A stretch of 64,000 bases of DNA, taken from positions 1,430,680 through 1,494,679 of the forward strand of contig OZ037767.1 in NCBI GenBank assembly GCA_964035545.1, written 5' to 3'. The stretch is from Bugula neritina (lineage: Eukaryota; Bryozoa; Gymnolaemata; Cheilostomatida; Bugulidae). Position numbers and translations under genes: made by a program. The notes under the pieces were generated by a model, which was not told the origin of the DNA, ran no database searches, and saw only the letters and a list, made by a program, of their open reading frames with translations. This document shows, in pieces, positions 28,301 through 43,300 of the stretch (the first letter of the stretch is position 1; every line of letters starts with the position of its first letter).

Positions 28301-31300
28301 GCAATGAGTACACTCAAACTTTACACACAAAAAAGTAAGTAAAAGTAAAACTTCCGCTGCTCATGTGGGCCATAGAAGTAAAATATCTCAGCCAACATAC
28401 CAACATGTCTCGGCTAAGAGCAACATTTTTCAAGTCCAGAGGAGAGGGGCAATAACTCCCAATGCTGTGTCCCATGTTAGCTATGCTAGGCTTAGAGACT
28501 GGCTGAGTTCTGTTGCTCGGGTTGGAGTAGCTGACTTGCCACCCCCAAGCCACGACTGCCTTGATAGCCTCCTCAGCTGGCTCTACCAGCTTCTTCTGCT
28601 CCTTATTCCGGAGACTTCTGAACTCCACCAGACTGGGGTGAAGCTTATCATCTTCATCGTAGTATTCTCCGTACAGCCAGCTGTCGTTCATCTATTAGTG
28701 AATGTGACACATGTGTGTAGAACACAGGCTAGTACAATACATAACATATTGAAATAATATCAAAGAGTTTGGTGGAAAGATAATATTTTGCAGCATTTTA
28801 AGAATCAATGGAACAAATTGGCGAAGACCTGCAGCTAAGCATCATTTATACCTGAAAAATTCTAACTCAGAAACAACAAATCTGACTCAAAAGTAACAAA
28901 TAGCTTTGAATACATGAAGTTCTTAGAAGGTAGGGATTGAGTATCTCACCATTTGAGCACACCACAGGTCGTGATAGTGTTCAGCAAAACGCTGTAGAAC
29001 AGGGGCTATGTTAGCAGGTAGCGGAACTTTCTTAGTCTCGATGGGGTGAGGGATGTATGCGTCGTCTGAGCTAACGTGTGGCAGATCCTCCATGTTATTG
29101 GCTACCGAGCAGTCAGGTGACAGGGCACAGCCAATAGCGGCCAGGCAAGGTAGAGCACGGGAGAACAACTCCGGTTCGTATGACTAAAATATTGCATCAT
29201 TTGTGTAACTAAAATAACTATATGATAGACACACATCTATTCGTGTACTTACAGTGACTATATGATAGACACGCATCTATTTGTGTATTTACAGTAACTA
29301 TATGATAGACACGCATCTATTTGTGTATTTACAGTAGCTATATGATAGACACACATCTATTTGTGTATTTACAGTAACTATATGATAGACACGCATTTAT
29401 TGGTGTATTTACAGTAACTATATGATAGACACGCATCTATTTGTGTATTTACAGTAACTATATGATAGACACGCATCTATTTGTGTATTTACAGTAACTA
29501 TATGATACTCATCTTTTGCTGAGGTTAATTATAAAATTTAGTATGACAGTGCACCACACAAAATATCATAATTCATGGTGCAAGTGCGTTTTCCTGTGTG
29601 TTTGTGGTGTTAAACATGCCATTTGTACTGCTTTATACACTAATATAATTATAATTGTTATATATTATATAAAATATCTAATATATATCACAAATGTTAT
29701 ATAACATATAGATTATACCAACTATATAATATATACTGTTATATTATCATTGCTGTCACACATACGTACTGTTACACACGTACCCGCTGAGCTAGAGCGT
29801 CAAACAGACGAGTGAAAAGAATCATAGTAAGTTTTTTCTCGTCATCGCCAGCCATACCGTAGTCAGCGTGTCCCATACTGTAGTACGTCGTACATTTTTC
29901 ATAGTGATGAGTCAGCATGCGGAGGGAGATAACTGTGTTCTCCGTCAGAACAGGAAGATCCACTGTGAGCATGCCCAGCAGTTTCAACATCATGATTGGT
30001 CGCATGTTGCTGTGAACACGCGAGGAAATAAAATTTTAACATCAAGTACGCAATCTGTGTTTCAAGGTGTCTATTTATGATGCATACGTAATGCATAAAA
30101 TTCTATATATAAAAATATTCAGTGCTCTTTAAAGCATATGATGTATATGGTACAAGAAAGCACCTTAACAACCTGTATTATAAGGCAAAGAGGCAGCTGA
30201 CACTTGCAGTCATACTAACACACAATTATAATAAGAATGCCCTTCACCTTACAGAGTGAAACTATCAGTGTGATGTCAGATATAGCAGTGCGAATTCATC
30301 AGTGCACGAGATTATGTGTTTACGGCGTTCATTATGCAGCAACTAAACTAGAGCACTTCACATTGATATAGAAATCTTCAAGTTTAGATGGCAATCATTG
30401 AGAAGAAAATAATTTATAATTATATAAATTGAGATTATACAAGTTTTAAAAGAACACTGTTACCTGGTGTGTGCCACCAGGAAATCCGTGACTGTCCTGA
30501 ATTGGCCGGCGGTGAGACTCCTGCATTTACTCAGCCGGTAGACGGTGTGGAGCAGCGAGTCCATCAACTGGGACTTGTGCTCCGCATTCTCAAAGAACTT
30601 GGCATGCTTAGTCAGCAACGGCAGCACTGCGCCACACAAGTACCGGTTAAGGGCCAGCGCGAAGTCACTCTCCGCTATTCCACTCTGCAAGATATTACCT
30701 TTCTTAGAATATACTCAGGTCATACTCAGTCTTACTCAAGTACATCAAGTCCCACTCAGTATGACAAAGTTGCACTTGTTTAAATCATTTCTTTGGAATT
30801 TCTACTCAGAAATATAAAAGCTCTTCAAACTTATTCATAGACGAAGCACACTTTTCACCAAATTCTGGTCTAGGGCGCAACAAAGCTATTTATCAAGTAT
30901 ACTACAGATATCACAAGTATACTACAGATATCACAAGTATTACTTGAGTACATCACAAGTATTACTTGAGTACATAACTACTCACTGTGTCCAGAGTAGT
31001 AGAAGTTCTCAAGTCTGCCAGGAATCCATTCTCAATGAGTCTGAAGAATGTCTCCTGATTGTCGATGCCGTAGACTCTCTCTAGGAACATCACCATCGCT
31101 GCCTTGTGCTCCGGTGTGAGTCCAGGAGGCACAGAGTCCGGCTTAGAAGCTTCCGGAAGGAGGAAGTGGAGGGAGAGAATTCCCTCCAAGTCTGCCATAC
31201 TGACCAGTGAGCGCAGGATTGATCTTGCTCTCACAGAATCACTGCGGCCAGCCTGCGTGCAGATAGAATGTTACTAGTACTAGTTCTACTCTACTAGTAT

Positions 31301-34300
31301 TACTCTACTACTACTAGTTGACTACTACTAGTAGTACTATGACTCTACAGTACTACTCTACAGTACAAACTTGTAGATTAATTTTAAAATACAATATTTT
31401 TCAGATATTAGTTTTCATGAGCACAAAGCTGCCTATTGTGGATGTGATGTCACTGTATATTAGGATGTGATGTCACTGTACATCAGGATGTGATGTCACT
31501 GTATATCAGGATGTGATGTCACTGTACATCAGGATGTGATGTCACTCACCTTGATAGTCTCCTCACTGGGAGCGCATCTACCCAGAAGGTCAACAAGAGT
31601 TGAGTAGAAGCTGAGAATAGCTGACCCCATGTCTATGTAGTCCTCGTTATCCTCGGAGGGCAGCGAGGAGAAGTCATACTTGCAGTTGGCCAGGTAGGGT
31701 TTACCTTGACTGTCAGCCATTGCTAACAGGAAGTTGCAGCTTGCAGAGTCTCTGGCAGCTGCAATCTGCAGAAACAACACAAAATCAACATATTCCATAT
31801 GAAAATCAGGTAATTGAAAACTTTAGTGAGAATCTTGTTCAACCTCGACAAAACAAAACATATCGTTTACTGTACAGTAGGCGTAATTATATTGCCAACA
31901 CTGTTCACTCATGACAATGTGTCATTTAATATAAAAAGTACCTGTTCACTCATGACAATGTGTCATTCAATATAAAAAGTACCTGTACACTCATGACAAT
32001 GTGTCATTTAATGTACCAAGTACCTGTTCACTCATGACAATGTGTCATTCAATATTACAAGTACCTGTTCACTCATGACAATGCCATACTTCATAGCCTT
32101 AAGTAACCCTCCTCCACCACTTTCGCCACGCAGTGCAGGTCCTAGACATTCTGGTCTTCTGATCAGAAGTCTAACAACTAGATTTGCATTCTCTTCCACT
32201 GATTCTCCTTCAAACATTAGTCAACATTCAGAGTCAGGTGAGTGGATGAGTCAGAGGGTAGAAGTTGATTGAAATATGCATCATATTCAGAGCTAGGAAA
32301 TTTTTGATTAATATACACACATTTACACACATTTACATCTACACACATTTACATCTAACCACATTTACATCTACACACATTTACATCTAACCACATTTAC
32401 ATCTACACACATTTACATTTACACACATTCACATCTACACACATTTACACATGTTAAAAACATCCTAAATTTTGCTATTCCATTTTCTAAGTTACTACTG
32501 ATTGTAAACTTTTATTAGTTTTCCAGTTATAGGAGTCAATGTTATACTATATAAAAATGGAGAAACATTCACATGCATTGCGTGGTATTCCACAAGCCTT
32601 ATAGTTTCCATAGCTACAGCATAAGTTATTCTATTGGTTGAGGAGTTTCTAAATTAGTCCTCATTGGCCGCATGTACTTTCTAATGTTAAAAAGTTGTGC
32701 ACCAAAATGTAACACTACTGCAAGGCTCTTACATAATATTTTACGTTGACCCAACCAGAATAATTATTAAAATCTGAGCTAGGATTTTTTAGAAGATATC
32801 AAAATGCTAACATCTAAAAGGCATGCATGAAATACATTACTAGGACTTCTAAGATTTAATTAAATTGTGTTATGATTATATGTAATCACTTTGAATTTAC
32901 ATTGTATAGAGTTCGCAACAATAACACAGACAAAAGAAGAATAAAAACCAAAATTATCCACTTGGTAAGAAGGTAAACATTAGCTGTACACGTAAATCCT
33001 GCTGCCCATATAATACTGCTGCCAGACAGCGTATGACTAACCAGCTGTAGTCATACTAACACACATTTATAATAAGAATGCCCTTCATCTTCCACAGTAA
33101 AACTATCAGTGTGATGTCAGATATAGCAGTGCAAATTCATCAGTGCACGAGATTATGTGTTTACGGCGTTTATTATGCAGCGACTAAACTAGAGCACTTT
33201 ACATTGATCTAGAAATCTTCAAGTTTGGATGACAATCATTGAGAAGAAAGTAAATTGTATTGATATTAATTGAAAAACCGCATGCAAGTTTTAAATTAAA
33301 ATTGGTGGCGCAGATAATTGTTGTCTGATAATGTTTAGACAGCGTGAAGTGCTCTAATTCAGTAGACAGAGAGAACACATCACAGGAGTAATAAATGCTG
33401 CCAATCAGGATGCTGCCTACCTTCCTCGCCGCTGCAATCACCTAAAGGGGTCACAAAACACAGTCAGCAATGAAACACACAACAGGTTGTGGTAGGTGGA
33501 TGACATTTATTTATAGCATATATTACTGATTGATTGGAGAACGGCTAATGGAAAGGAAACCACCAGAAAGGAACTACATCCGAGTGAACCGTATGGAAAG
33601 GGGAAGTAAGATGGTGGAGCAGGAAAACACTAGACATCATTGAACACGGACTAAAGCGTGTGGCTAAACACGGGCAGGTCAGATTGAGTAACAATCACTC
33701 AGAACTGTACTGGAGATGCTCCATTTATACTGTTATGTAATATCTTCATAACTCTTACCATTCACCCAAACACAAAACCTCAGGAAGTCTAAGAATCTCT
33801 CTCCTTCCACAGGATCCCAGCCGATATCAGGATATCCAGCAGCAAGTAGTTCCGGGTTAGACTAAAACAAGCAGCTCTCTTTTATGATGTATTGTTTATC
33901 AGCTTCAAGGATTTACTATTCCATACGTAGGAAACACCCGGAAAGTGATTATACTATAGCAAACACCGTAACTATTGTATAGAAAAGCCATAGTCTAGAG
34001 AGGGGCTATTCGATGACATATAGTACGCCAGACGTAAATAAAACAAAATTTAAAAGTATATCTGAGACAAACTTAAAAAATGCAAGTTCCAAATTTCAAC
34101 AGAAAAATAAAATACCTGGGTATACATAATTTATAGATCAGAAATTATTAGTAATATTGAAAACTCCGAGTATTTGATGGCGATGCAACTATTTAATATA
34201 ATTCATACCAAGCCTGGGATAAACTGGTTACTACTAACATATAATTAGATGTCATAGCCACTGATCTAGCGTACCTGTACACCCGCTCTGGACAGGTATG

Positions 34301-37300
34301 CCACAATCCTCTCCAAATGAGACTCTCGTAGAGCTAAGGCTAACTCATTGTTGTCCATGAGGGAGGAGTAGGCTACGTCTAGCGGGCAAGAGCCCCGCAG
34401 TGAAGGACGCACTGTGTAACAGGAAACACAATATAGATGATATCCACAAATATACTATACGTAAGATGATATCTACAGAATATACTATACATAAGATGAT
34501 ATCCACAGAATATACTATACATAGGATGATATCTACAGAGTATACTATACATGAGATGATATCTACAGAGTATACTATACATAAGGTGATATCCACAGAA
34601 TATACTATACATAAGATGATATCTACAGAATATACTATACATAAGATGATATTCACAGAGTATACTATATATAAGGTGATATCCACAGAATACACTATAC
34701 ATAAGATGATATCTACAGAATACACTATATATAAGATGATATCTACAGAGTATACTATACATAAGGTGATATCCACAGAATACACTATACATAAGATGAT
34801 ATCCACAGAATACACTATACATAAGATGATATCTACAGAATATACTACACATAAGATGATATCCACAGAATATACTATACATAAGATGATATCCACAGAA
34901 TATACTACACATAAGATGATATCCACAGAATATACTATACGTAAGATGATATCTACAGAATATACTATACATAAGATGATATCCACAGAATATACTATAC
35001 ATAGGATGATATCTACAGAGTATACTATACATGAGATGATATCTACAGAGTATACTATACATAAGGTGATATCCACAGAATACACTATACATAAGATGAT
35101 ATCCACAGAATACACTATACATAAGATGATATCTACAGAATATACTACACATAAGATGATATCCACAGAATATACTATACATAAGATGATATCCACAGAA
35201 TATACTACACATAAGATGATATCCACAGAATATACTATACATAAGATGATATCCACAGAATATACTACACATAAGATGATATCCACAGAATATACTATAC
35301 ATAAGATGATATCTACAGAGTATACTATACATAAGATGATATCTACAGAATACACTATACGTAAGATGATATCTACAGAGTATACTATACATAAGATGAT
35401 ATCTACAGAATATACTATACATAAGATGATATCTACAGAGTATACTATACATAAGATGATATCCACAGAATATACTATACATAAGATGATATCCACAGAA
35501 TATACTACACATAAGATGATATCCACAGAATACACTGCTGACCTAGCAACATGCTGCTATTCTCCAACAGGTACCCCAGGTGCTCAAACATGGCTTGTTG
35601 GTTCTTCCTGCTGATTCGGCAGAAATAGCAAAGAAATTTACAGCACATGACGACCATCTCGGAGCTGTCTGTCTCACTTCTCCTGTGGCAGCAAACAATG
35701 TAAAGGTAGCCGGCAGCACAACATATCTAATGTTATTCACATTAGTTCTAGTGGCATACAATATGAACACAGCTAGGAAAAAATAGAACATTTGAAATTT
35801 CATTTAACAGAAATTTTCCAGTTTCCCAGTGTTACAGGTAAGGTTAGAATAACTCACTCCTGTTGACTCTTGTTAAGAGTGGCCACCATCAGCTGCATGG
35901 TTGTCTCATGGACACAGAAGAGTCTCATCAGGTCAGGGTGCTGGAAGAATATCTTGTTGTCCATAATCTCACTGCAAGATGGAACTAGGTATTAAACCGA
36001 GACATTCTTATTGGTCAACAATAGAAACTATTACAATGGGTTAGGAGTTGCTTTCACCATACAAAAGAGGGTGAGAACAAGACAGCGTCAGAACAAATAT
36101 ATATATAAGTACAATGTACTAACTAATACAATACAGTGGGAGCCAGGGCATAACAAACAATATTGTAGTTTGACCAATTAGAAAAACTTAAACTTGTTGA
36201 AAAATTTAGCCAATGAAGTAGTTGAATCAGACCATCAAGGAAAAAAGAAGAAATATGAACAGATATACCCTCAGAGATATATTCCCCCCCACTTGGAAGG
36301 GGGGGAATATATGTAGTTCTCCAAGACCATTCATTATACAGAACTAAACACAAAGCAGTTACACAATTAGCTGACAACTGAGTAAAAACATTAGTTTCTC
36401 CTAATGTGTAGGTGATATAATGATTTATTCTGATGGGGGAGAATAAATCTTACAACAGTAACTGTAATCCAATATGAAAGGCTAAAGAACCGCTAACACT
36501 GTGATGACTTACGCGAGACTATGTTTGAGTATTTCCTCTTCGTGTGGAGATCCTTGCACGCTCAGCAGAGACCTGATGTTGCAGAGTGGCTTCATCAGAT
36601 GGTACAGGTCTTCTATACTCTTCTCACCAATAGCATATGTCTTAGAGAGAGCCGTTATTACCTGGTAACACAGCATTTAGAGTTTATAGAAAAATGTAGA
36701 ACTACTATTATCTGGTAACACAGAATTTAGAGTTTACAGAAAGATGTAGAATTGTTTTTATACATGGAAGATGAACTGCAGCAAAAATTAACTTTTACTA
36801 CATTCACTGATAGTAGAGAAACGAAAGTGCCACATTTGATTCCACACTAAATCTTCCAGCACCTGAGAAAATTTTATCATTAAAAAGTACACAATTCCAA
36901 ACAGCTATCACACGAGACATATAGCAACAGTTAATTATAGTGTCTACATCTTTATGTCTCCAATGACAGAGCTAGCTGGAAACTACAACACACTGCTGGA
37001 TATGAAAGGGAAAATACAATTGATATATATTTACTAACGTATACAATATTGCTTATGTGTATGTAAGTCACTATGCATGTAGCTTTTATAGCATTGTACT
37101 GTCTGTATAGCATTAACGTACCTCTCCTAGAGCCATCGTACTGTCTATACTTACCTCTCCTAGAGCATCATACTGTATATACTTACCTCTCCTAGAGCAT
37201 CATACTGTATATACTTACCTCTCCTAGAGCATCATACTGTCTATACTTACCTCTCCTAGAGCATCATACTGTATATACTTACCTCTCCTAGAGCATCATA

Positions 37301-40300
37301 CTGTCTATACTTACCTCCCCTAACGCATCATACTGTCTGTACAGCAGAGAAAACATCTGCCTGACAAGCTCTTGACTCTGTATCAGACTACACTTGGACC
37401 ACTTGATCATTGTTGAAGCTATGAGCTTCTGCAGAGTGTCTATAAGAGAATCAGTTTATAGATGCAGACCCGTTTACATATCAGAAAATACCACACCTAA
37501 AACCTTAGTAATATAGAAGTGAATTCTCATGTTCATTGCATCCATTTACTTTATATATACATTTGTGTCACATGTTGAGTTAAAATGTTTATAAATGTCA
37601 AGACTGTCGAGAGTGTATGTTCTAAATTATGTTAAAATACAATTAAAAGCAATGAAAGTTGTTTTACAGCTTTTAAATCATAGTGACAATAAATTAAAAT
37701 TTTACCTGAAAAATAATAAAAATTAAAATAAAAATCAAAGGTGTTAATATGAAAAGAGGAATCAGATTGGTGAAGCTTGTACCAGTTGATAATTTCACTA
37801 ACAGAGCTTCAGAAGGAGCTTACAGGAAACACTCAAAGTTCCTACCACATGGTTCTTCTGTTGTCTCGCTGGCTCCATCTCCTTCCTTCCCGCTACCACT
37901 CAACCCAAACAGCCTGCTCAGTACCCCGGGGGACTCCCCTTCTGTATCCACCTCCTCCACTTCCTCCTCAAACAGACGGCAATGACTCATCAGTTGGTCA
38001 TGGAACTCACCAAGACTGGCCTGCAGCTCCGGGTTGGGGAGAGACTTTGTCTGGTCCTCGGTCTCTTCCTCATCTGGACTGAAGTTTATGGCACTCCTCA
38101 TCTGCAGACAGGAAATGACATCAATTTAGTTAACGTAACTAATGCCCTTCGGAGTAGTGTAGATATTTTACGCTAGACCCCCCTTTCCCCCCCCCCAATC
38201 ACAAAAGTTGTATCCAGTAGCATGTCTAGCAAAGCTGTGGAAATACTCAGATTTAATCCACTTCCAGCTCAAGCTATTTTTTTAGTAATGGTTTTATGTT
38301 ATATTAATATTAGTAGCCTATGTGATATTAGGGTTAAAATTTAGCTGTAGTAGTGAAGAAATTCCAATAGCCCCTGCTCCTTAAATTTTAATATTTAGTC
38401 CACATTAAAAATCTAATGAGAAGCCTAATAAAAATACAAGCTTTTCCGAAATCTAGCTAAACTTAGAGTCAGTATCAAAATCAAAAGCAAAATCTCTTCA
38501 AAAAAATGGGATACCTTTTAATATTGCACTTTGTATCACTTTGAAAAATTTACTCAATACAAATGTTGAATAAGTTTAGAAATTCCTTATAATAGACTTG
38601 TCTAGTTCTAAAACATCCTGAGGTTTCAATCACCTGCTCTCTAGGAGATGAGCGGAACTCTTTAGTCTTCTTGGCAGCTATGGCAGGTGACATGACACTT
38701 GACGTAATCTGTCTATATCTATCCAGCTGCTCCTTCTGTATCTTCTGCACGTATTCAGCTGAGTAGGTGAACAGAGCTTCTATCCTGTGTCTACAAACAT
38801 TTTATTTATTCAGAGACTGGTGCTGTAGAGAGCTGACATTACATCAATATATGCTGCCAAAGATTTAATTTATTCCGATAGTTGTAAACTTTAGCACAAT
38901 ATTTTACTCTTTCTTCCAATACATAAATCTAATACTGTTATTACTTTAGCAGATTTCAATTGCTTCATATCATTCAAACTAGTTGCTAATGCTATCTTCT
39001 ATTTTATGCCACTTCAAATATAATTTTCCTTATATTTAATGCTATGGCGGGTCAATGTTTGAACAGCCACATTCTTGAGCAGCAACATTGAGCACTTTCA
39101 GAACATGTCAGGGTTAAAAATAACTCATGCTAGAACTGAGTTGAGTTACTAATGAGTTGTCTTGAACATCACTCACCTGCCTAACTAGTAACCTTAATGA
39201 CACGTTTGACAGAGTGTCACAAGTGCTACACGACTCACTGACAGGTGTCACTAACCTGACTTGTGCATCACAAAGATGGTGGAATATAGCGCAGAGCTGT
39301 ATCTTTACATCCTCTTCCAGGTCCATTTGGAGGAGTCCTTGACCATCTGGGATATCGCTGAAGGTCACGGGGTCAGTCAGCCTGAGTAGCTGCTTTATCT
39401 CAGAGTCGCTGACTAAACCCATTACTAGTAGGTTATCAATTGTCTTCAGAATTGGCCTATAATATATTCATTTTTCCTTAGTATAATTTTCACCAGCATA
39501 CGTTGCGTAGCTTCAGTTTATTCCATCTTAATGCATCAAGTCATTTAGTTATTCACTTGGCAATAGAGCATAAAGATTTAACTGAATAAACACTAATAGT
39601 TTTGCCCAAACAACAATTAACCTCAGCAAAAACAATGTAAACATTGAACATGGAAACTAAAAGAAAAAAACCTTTAGTTACAAGATTTATAAATCTTAAA
39701 CATGCCCACCAAAATCACTTAATACCCACAATCCCAATTGGAAATTAGTAAAAACATATGTTGATTGCTAGCACTAGAGGACCTACACAAACAGGTGGGT
39801 ACAACTTCCACCAATAGGATCTCGGATATGACCGGCGCCATTGTTCACAGCATCCATCAGAGCCTTCATCATGAACTGCTTTAGCTTGTCTAGCGGTATG
39901 AGGGGGCTGGAGAGTTGGGGAACAGAGGCTAGCCTTAAAAACTCTAACTCCTGCATTAAATAGGACAACAAAAATCACTAAAACAAATAATAATGCTGGG
40001 AGAATGAAATCAGTAACAACGATTTGAAAGGGGGTAAAACAAAAGTTCTACTTTAGACCTAAGGAGACAGTTAAGAAGGCAATTCTGTACGAGGGCTAGA
40101 GACGCCTGCCCTACCTGCTCACTGAGTGCCAGCTTCGGTCTTATGGTTAGGAATGACTGGCCGTCTGGTACTGTTTTCATAATAGGCTTTTCATTCTCTC
40201 CAATATCATCTCTGTACACCGGCACCTAGGATAACAGAAGTTTGCTGACAATTAGAGATCAATGAGTGCAGACGTAGGTTACATTGATCTCAACTACAGC

Positions 40301-43300
40301 TGCTAGGGGAGTGCGTAGCTAGCTTGAAAAGCAGGACTAGTGCATAAAAATTAACAGTAAAAAGCCAAAAATTGAAAGGATATGAAATGACACATATCGG
40401 CTACAACTCATTTATCAGTCATGACTGACACATCAGCTATGACTCATACATCAGTAATGATTCATACATCAAGCTATGACTCGCACATTATTTACGACTC
40501 ACACACTAGTTATGACTCATACTAGAAACTTGCAGCTGAACACATGCGTTTAGTAAGCCAAGCTGTATAATAACCCAAGAACAAACATTTGGCAATAACT
40601 TAGTCCATGTGTATCAGACAGTAACATGTACACGAAACATGTACCAAACCTCAACATAAATGGGTCTTCTGAAAACCAACAGAATGTTACAACAACAGAA
40701 AACTAACAGAGGAGATAAACCCAAGTGTTTTAGTAGAGAGCATACATGTACAACTACATGAGTCTGACTACGGCAGGTCAGGTTATTTACCCGTGGTACA
40801 ACAGTATCTCGATCATCGTAGTCTGAGGGAGGCTAAACATGTTACAGAGACGGTCAGCAAATCACATAGTACATGCTATCAGTACATGTTAAGATTACAG
40901 ACTAAAATGTTACATTCCTAGCAGACACATGTAAGGAAACGACGAGAAATTATAGTTCCCTTCTAGTACCGATTGCGGATTATTAGCAATGCAGAAATAA
41001 TGACAGTCTACCACAAAAAGCCGATGCTAAAAGAGCCAAAACAAGGAAACAGTGAAAAAATATTATTCAGCTCGTACATATTAATGTAAAAAAGCATTAA
41101 TTAAGGTGATGATTCTATAGCAGTACTAAGTTAATTATGATATAATCAAATCATAAACTCAATAATTCAAATCAACGTAGTAATTATGTGTGATTAGGAA
41201 TAACATAGGAAATATGAATATACTGTAATAAAGTAAACATTGAAATCATATGATGAACCAACATACAGGCTGGTCAGGTGATGTAATCCTCAGAGGAAAG
41301 ACGTATTCACTTTCAGTAAGCAGACGAATCTTGCTGTGGGCATTCAAGTGGATGGCATTGAGAAGGTCATGAAAACCCATCCTGAGAGCTCCGGACAGGT
41401 CTATGAAGGTCAGGTTTCATTAGTACCACTTGTTACTACTTACAGTTACTGGTTACTAGTTACTAGTTACTGTTACTAGTTACCACTTATAGTTACTTGT
41501 AACTATTTATAGTTACTAGTAAATATCCAGTAACTGGAGTGATATAGTACCTAATAACTTTTTTACCAACTAATAACAATCAATAGTTTATAGGGCTAAT
41601 TGACAACAAACCAACAAAGTGATGAATGCTATTTCACAAAAGACCAGTTATTCTGTACATCACCAGTTCAAAGGTCAGCTGTTAGAACTACTCACATGGA
41701 TCTTGTATTGCATGCATCAGTTGCCTCTCATCCACGTGTTTTATGAGCTCATGGGCGGCGTGGAAGTTTCCGTGGCTACAGATGGCGCAATACAGCTGCA
41801 ACGTTTTAGCGTGGAAGTTAAGAACGTCGGGAATCTCGGGGAGCTCCAAAGCATCCATACATCTCTCTTCCTCGGGAATATGCACGGCCAGCATACCAAC
41901 AGAGTCTTCAGTGAGCATGCTCCAACCTTTTGTGTCGGACATCTTCATTCTGTGCACTTTGACGGTGCGATTGGGGGCTCTAGACCAAGTGCTTGGCGTC
42001 AAGACTTGAACATCGAGACGGGACGGGCACTGGGGCTCCGTCTGTTTGCCACCCCGGAACATGCCAGAAGATATCGGCAGAGCAACCTGAAGCAAATAGT
42101 AGTGTGCAACTCAAAACACATAACAAAAAGTAAGCTACAACACACACTGTTCAAACACATGTATATATGTCTCATACATATCATATAATTGGCGAATACA
42201 GTTGCATATTGTGTGACATTCACTCCACACAATCATACACTCTACACTTACCCGAGTGCGGCCGATCTCAAAGTGTAGATTATCAACAGAGGTTGGCTCG
42301 TAAATAACTCCAGGAAATAGCTTTGTGCCAGGTTCAACCTGAAATGTGACATTTCACTATTTTCACATAAAAGATGTCACTTCGACAGTTAAAGCTGTCA
42401 CAGATTCACATACAGGTTAAAGCAAACTTCAATAGAAAATTTCAACTTGAAACTATAACCAGAGTTCTTAGGTTACCTGAAACTTGTTGGGAAGTTCACG
42501 GCCATTCAGAGTAAAGGTAAGAAAGCCATTCGAGACATTGATAAGGCAGCCAATGAGAGTGCCCGCACTATCACGGCCAGTAGCAGAACTGGAAATTAGG
42601 TCATGGCTACCATACTTGTGTGCTACTTCCCCTGCGTGTACCATGTACATCTCTCTTCTGCTGATACTAAAGGAAGGCCAAAGAGAAGGAATTATATATA
42701 CAGAGAGAGTCTTAGAAGCTAAAGTAGAAGCTTGATTTCAAGTTATAAACAATGCATGTATTCTATTCTATGCCATACCTAGTTTTCATGTTCGCACCGT
42801 CTAGAGCACCAAGGTTTACATGTCGCACACATTTGGGAGAGAAGTCCAGAGATGGTCTGTTGAAGTTACTGGTGAACCAGCCAACATACACACTATTGGG
42901 GTCCTGTCCAGGAAGCAGTCGTAAGCCGTAGTAGTAGGTGTCTATGCTTTCAGCGTTGGTCTCCAGGTCCTTAAGAAAACTCAATTAGTTGGCAAGTTGT
43001 AAGATTGAAGATATCAGAGCGGCAGCATTTCTAAACAGCAGCTAATGTCACCCCAAATATCACAATGGTTAAAATGACATGAATGGCTCAACACTGAATT
43101 GCTGTTAACAGTAATTATTTAGTGAATATACGGACTATAGTACTCTTACTAAGTACTACTAGTAATGTTCACTGCCACCGTACACAACTATGGCAACAAT
43201 AGTATTTAGTACTAATTACAAATGGTGTATACTATTACTAGTTTCATACCCTTAACTGTTATCACTGCATAGTGAGTACTACTATGACTGAGCAATTGTA

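Noticed and set aside
34345-35614. Open frames of about 380-400 codons on both strands
   Set aside because: They are periodic readings of the 30-bp minisatellite, open in several frames at once, and lie inside an intron of RyR.
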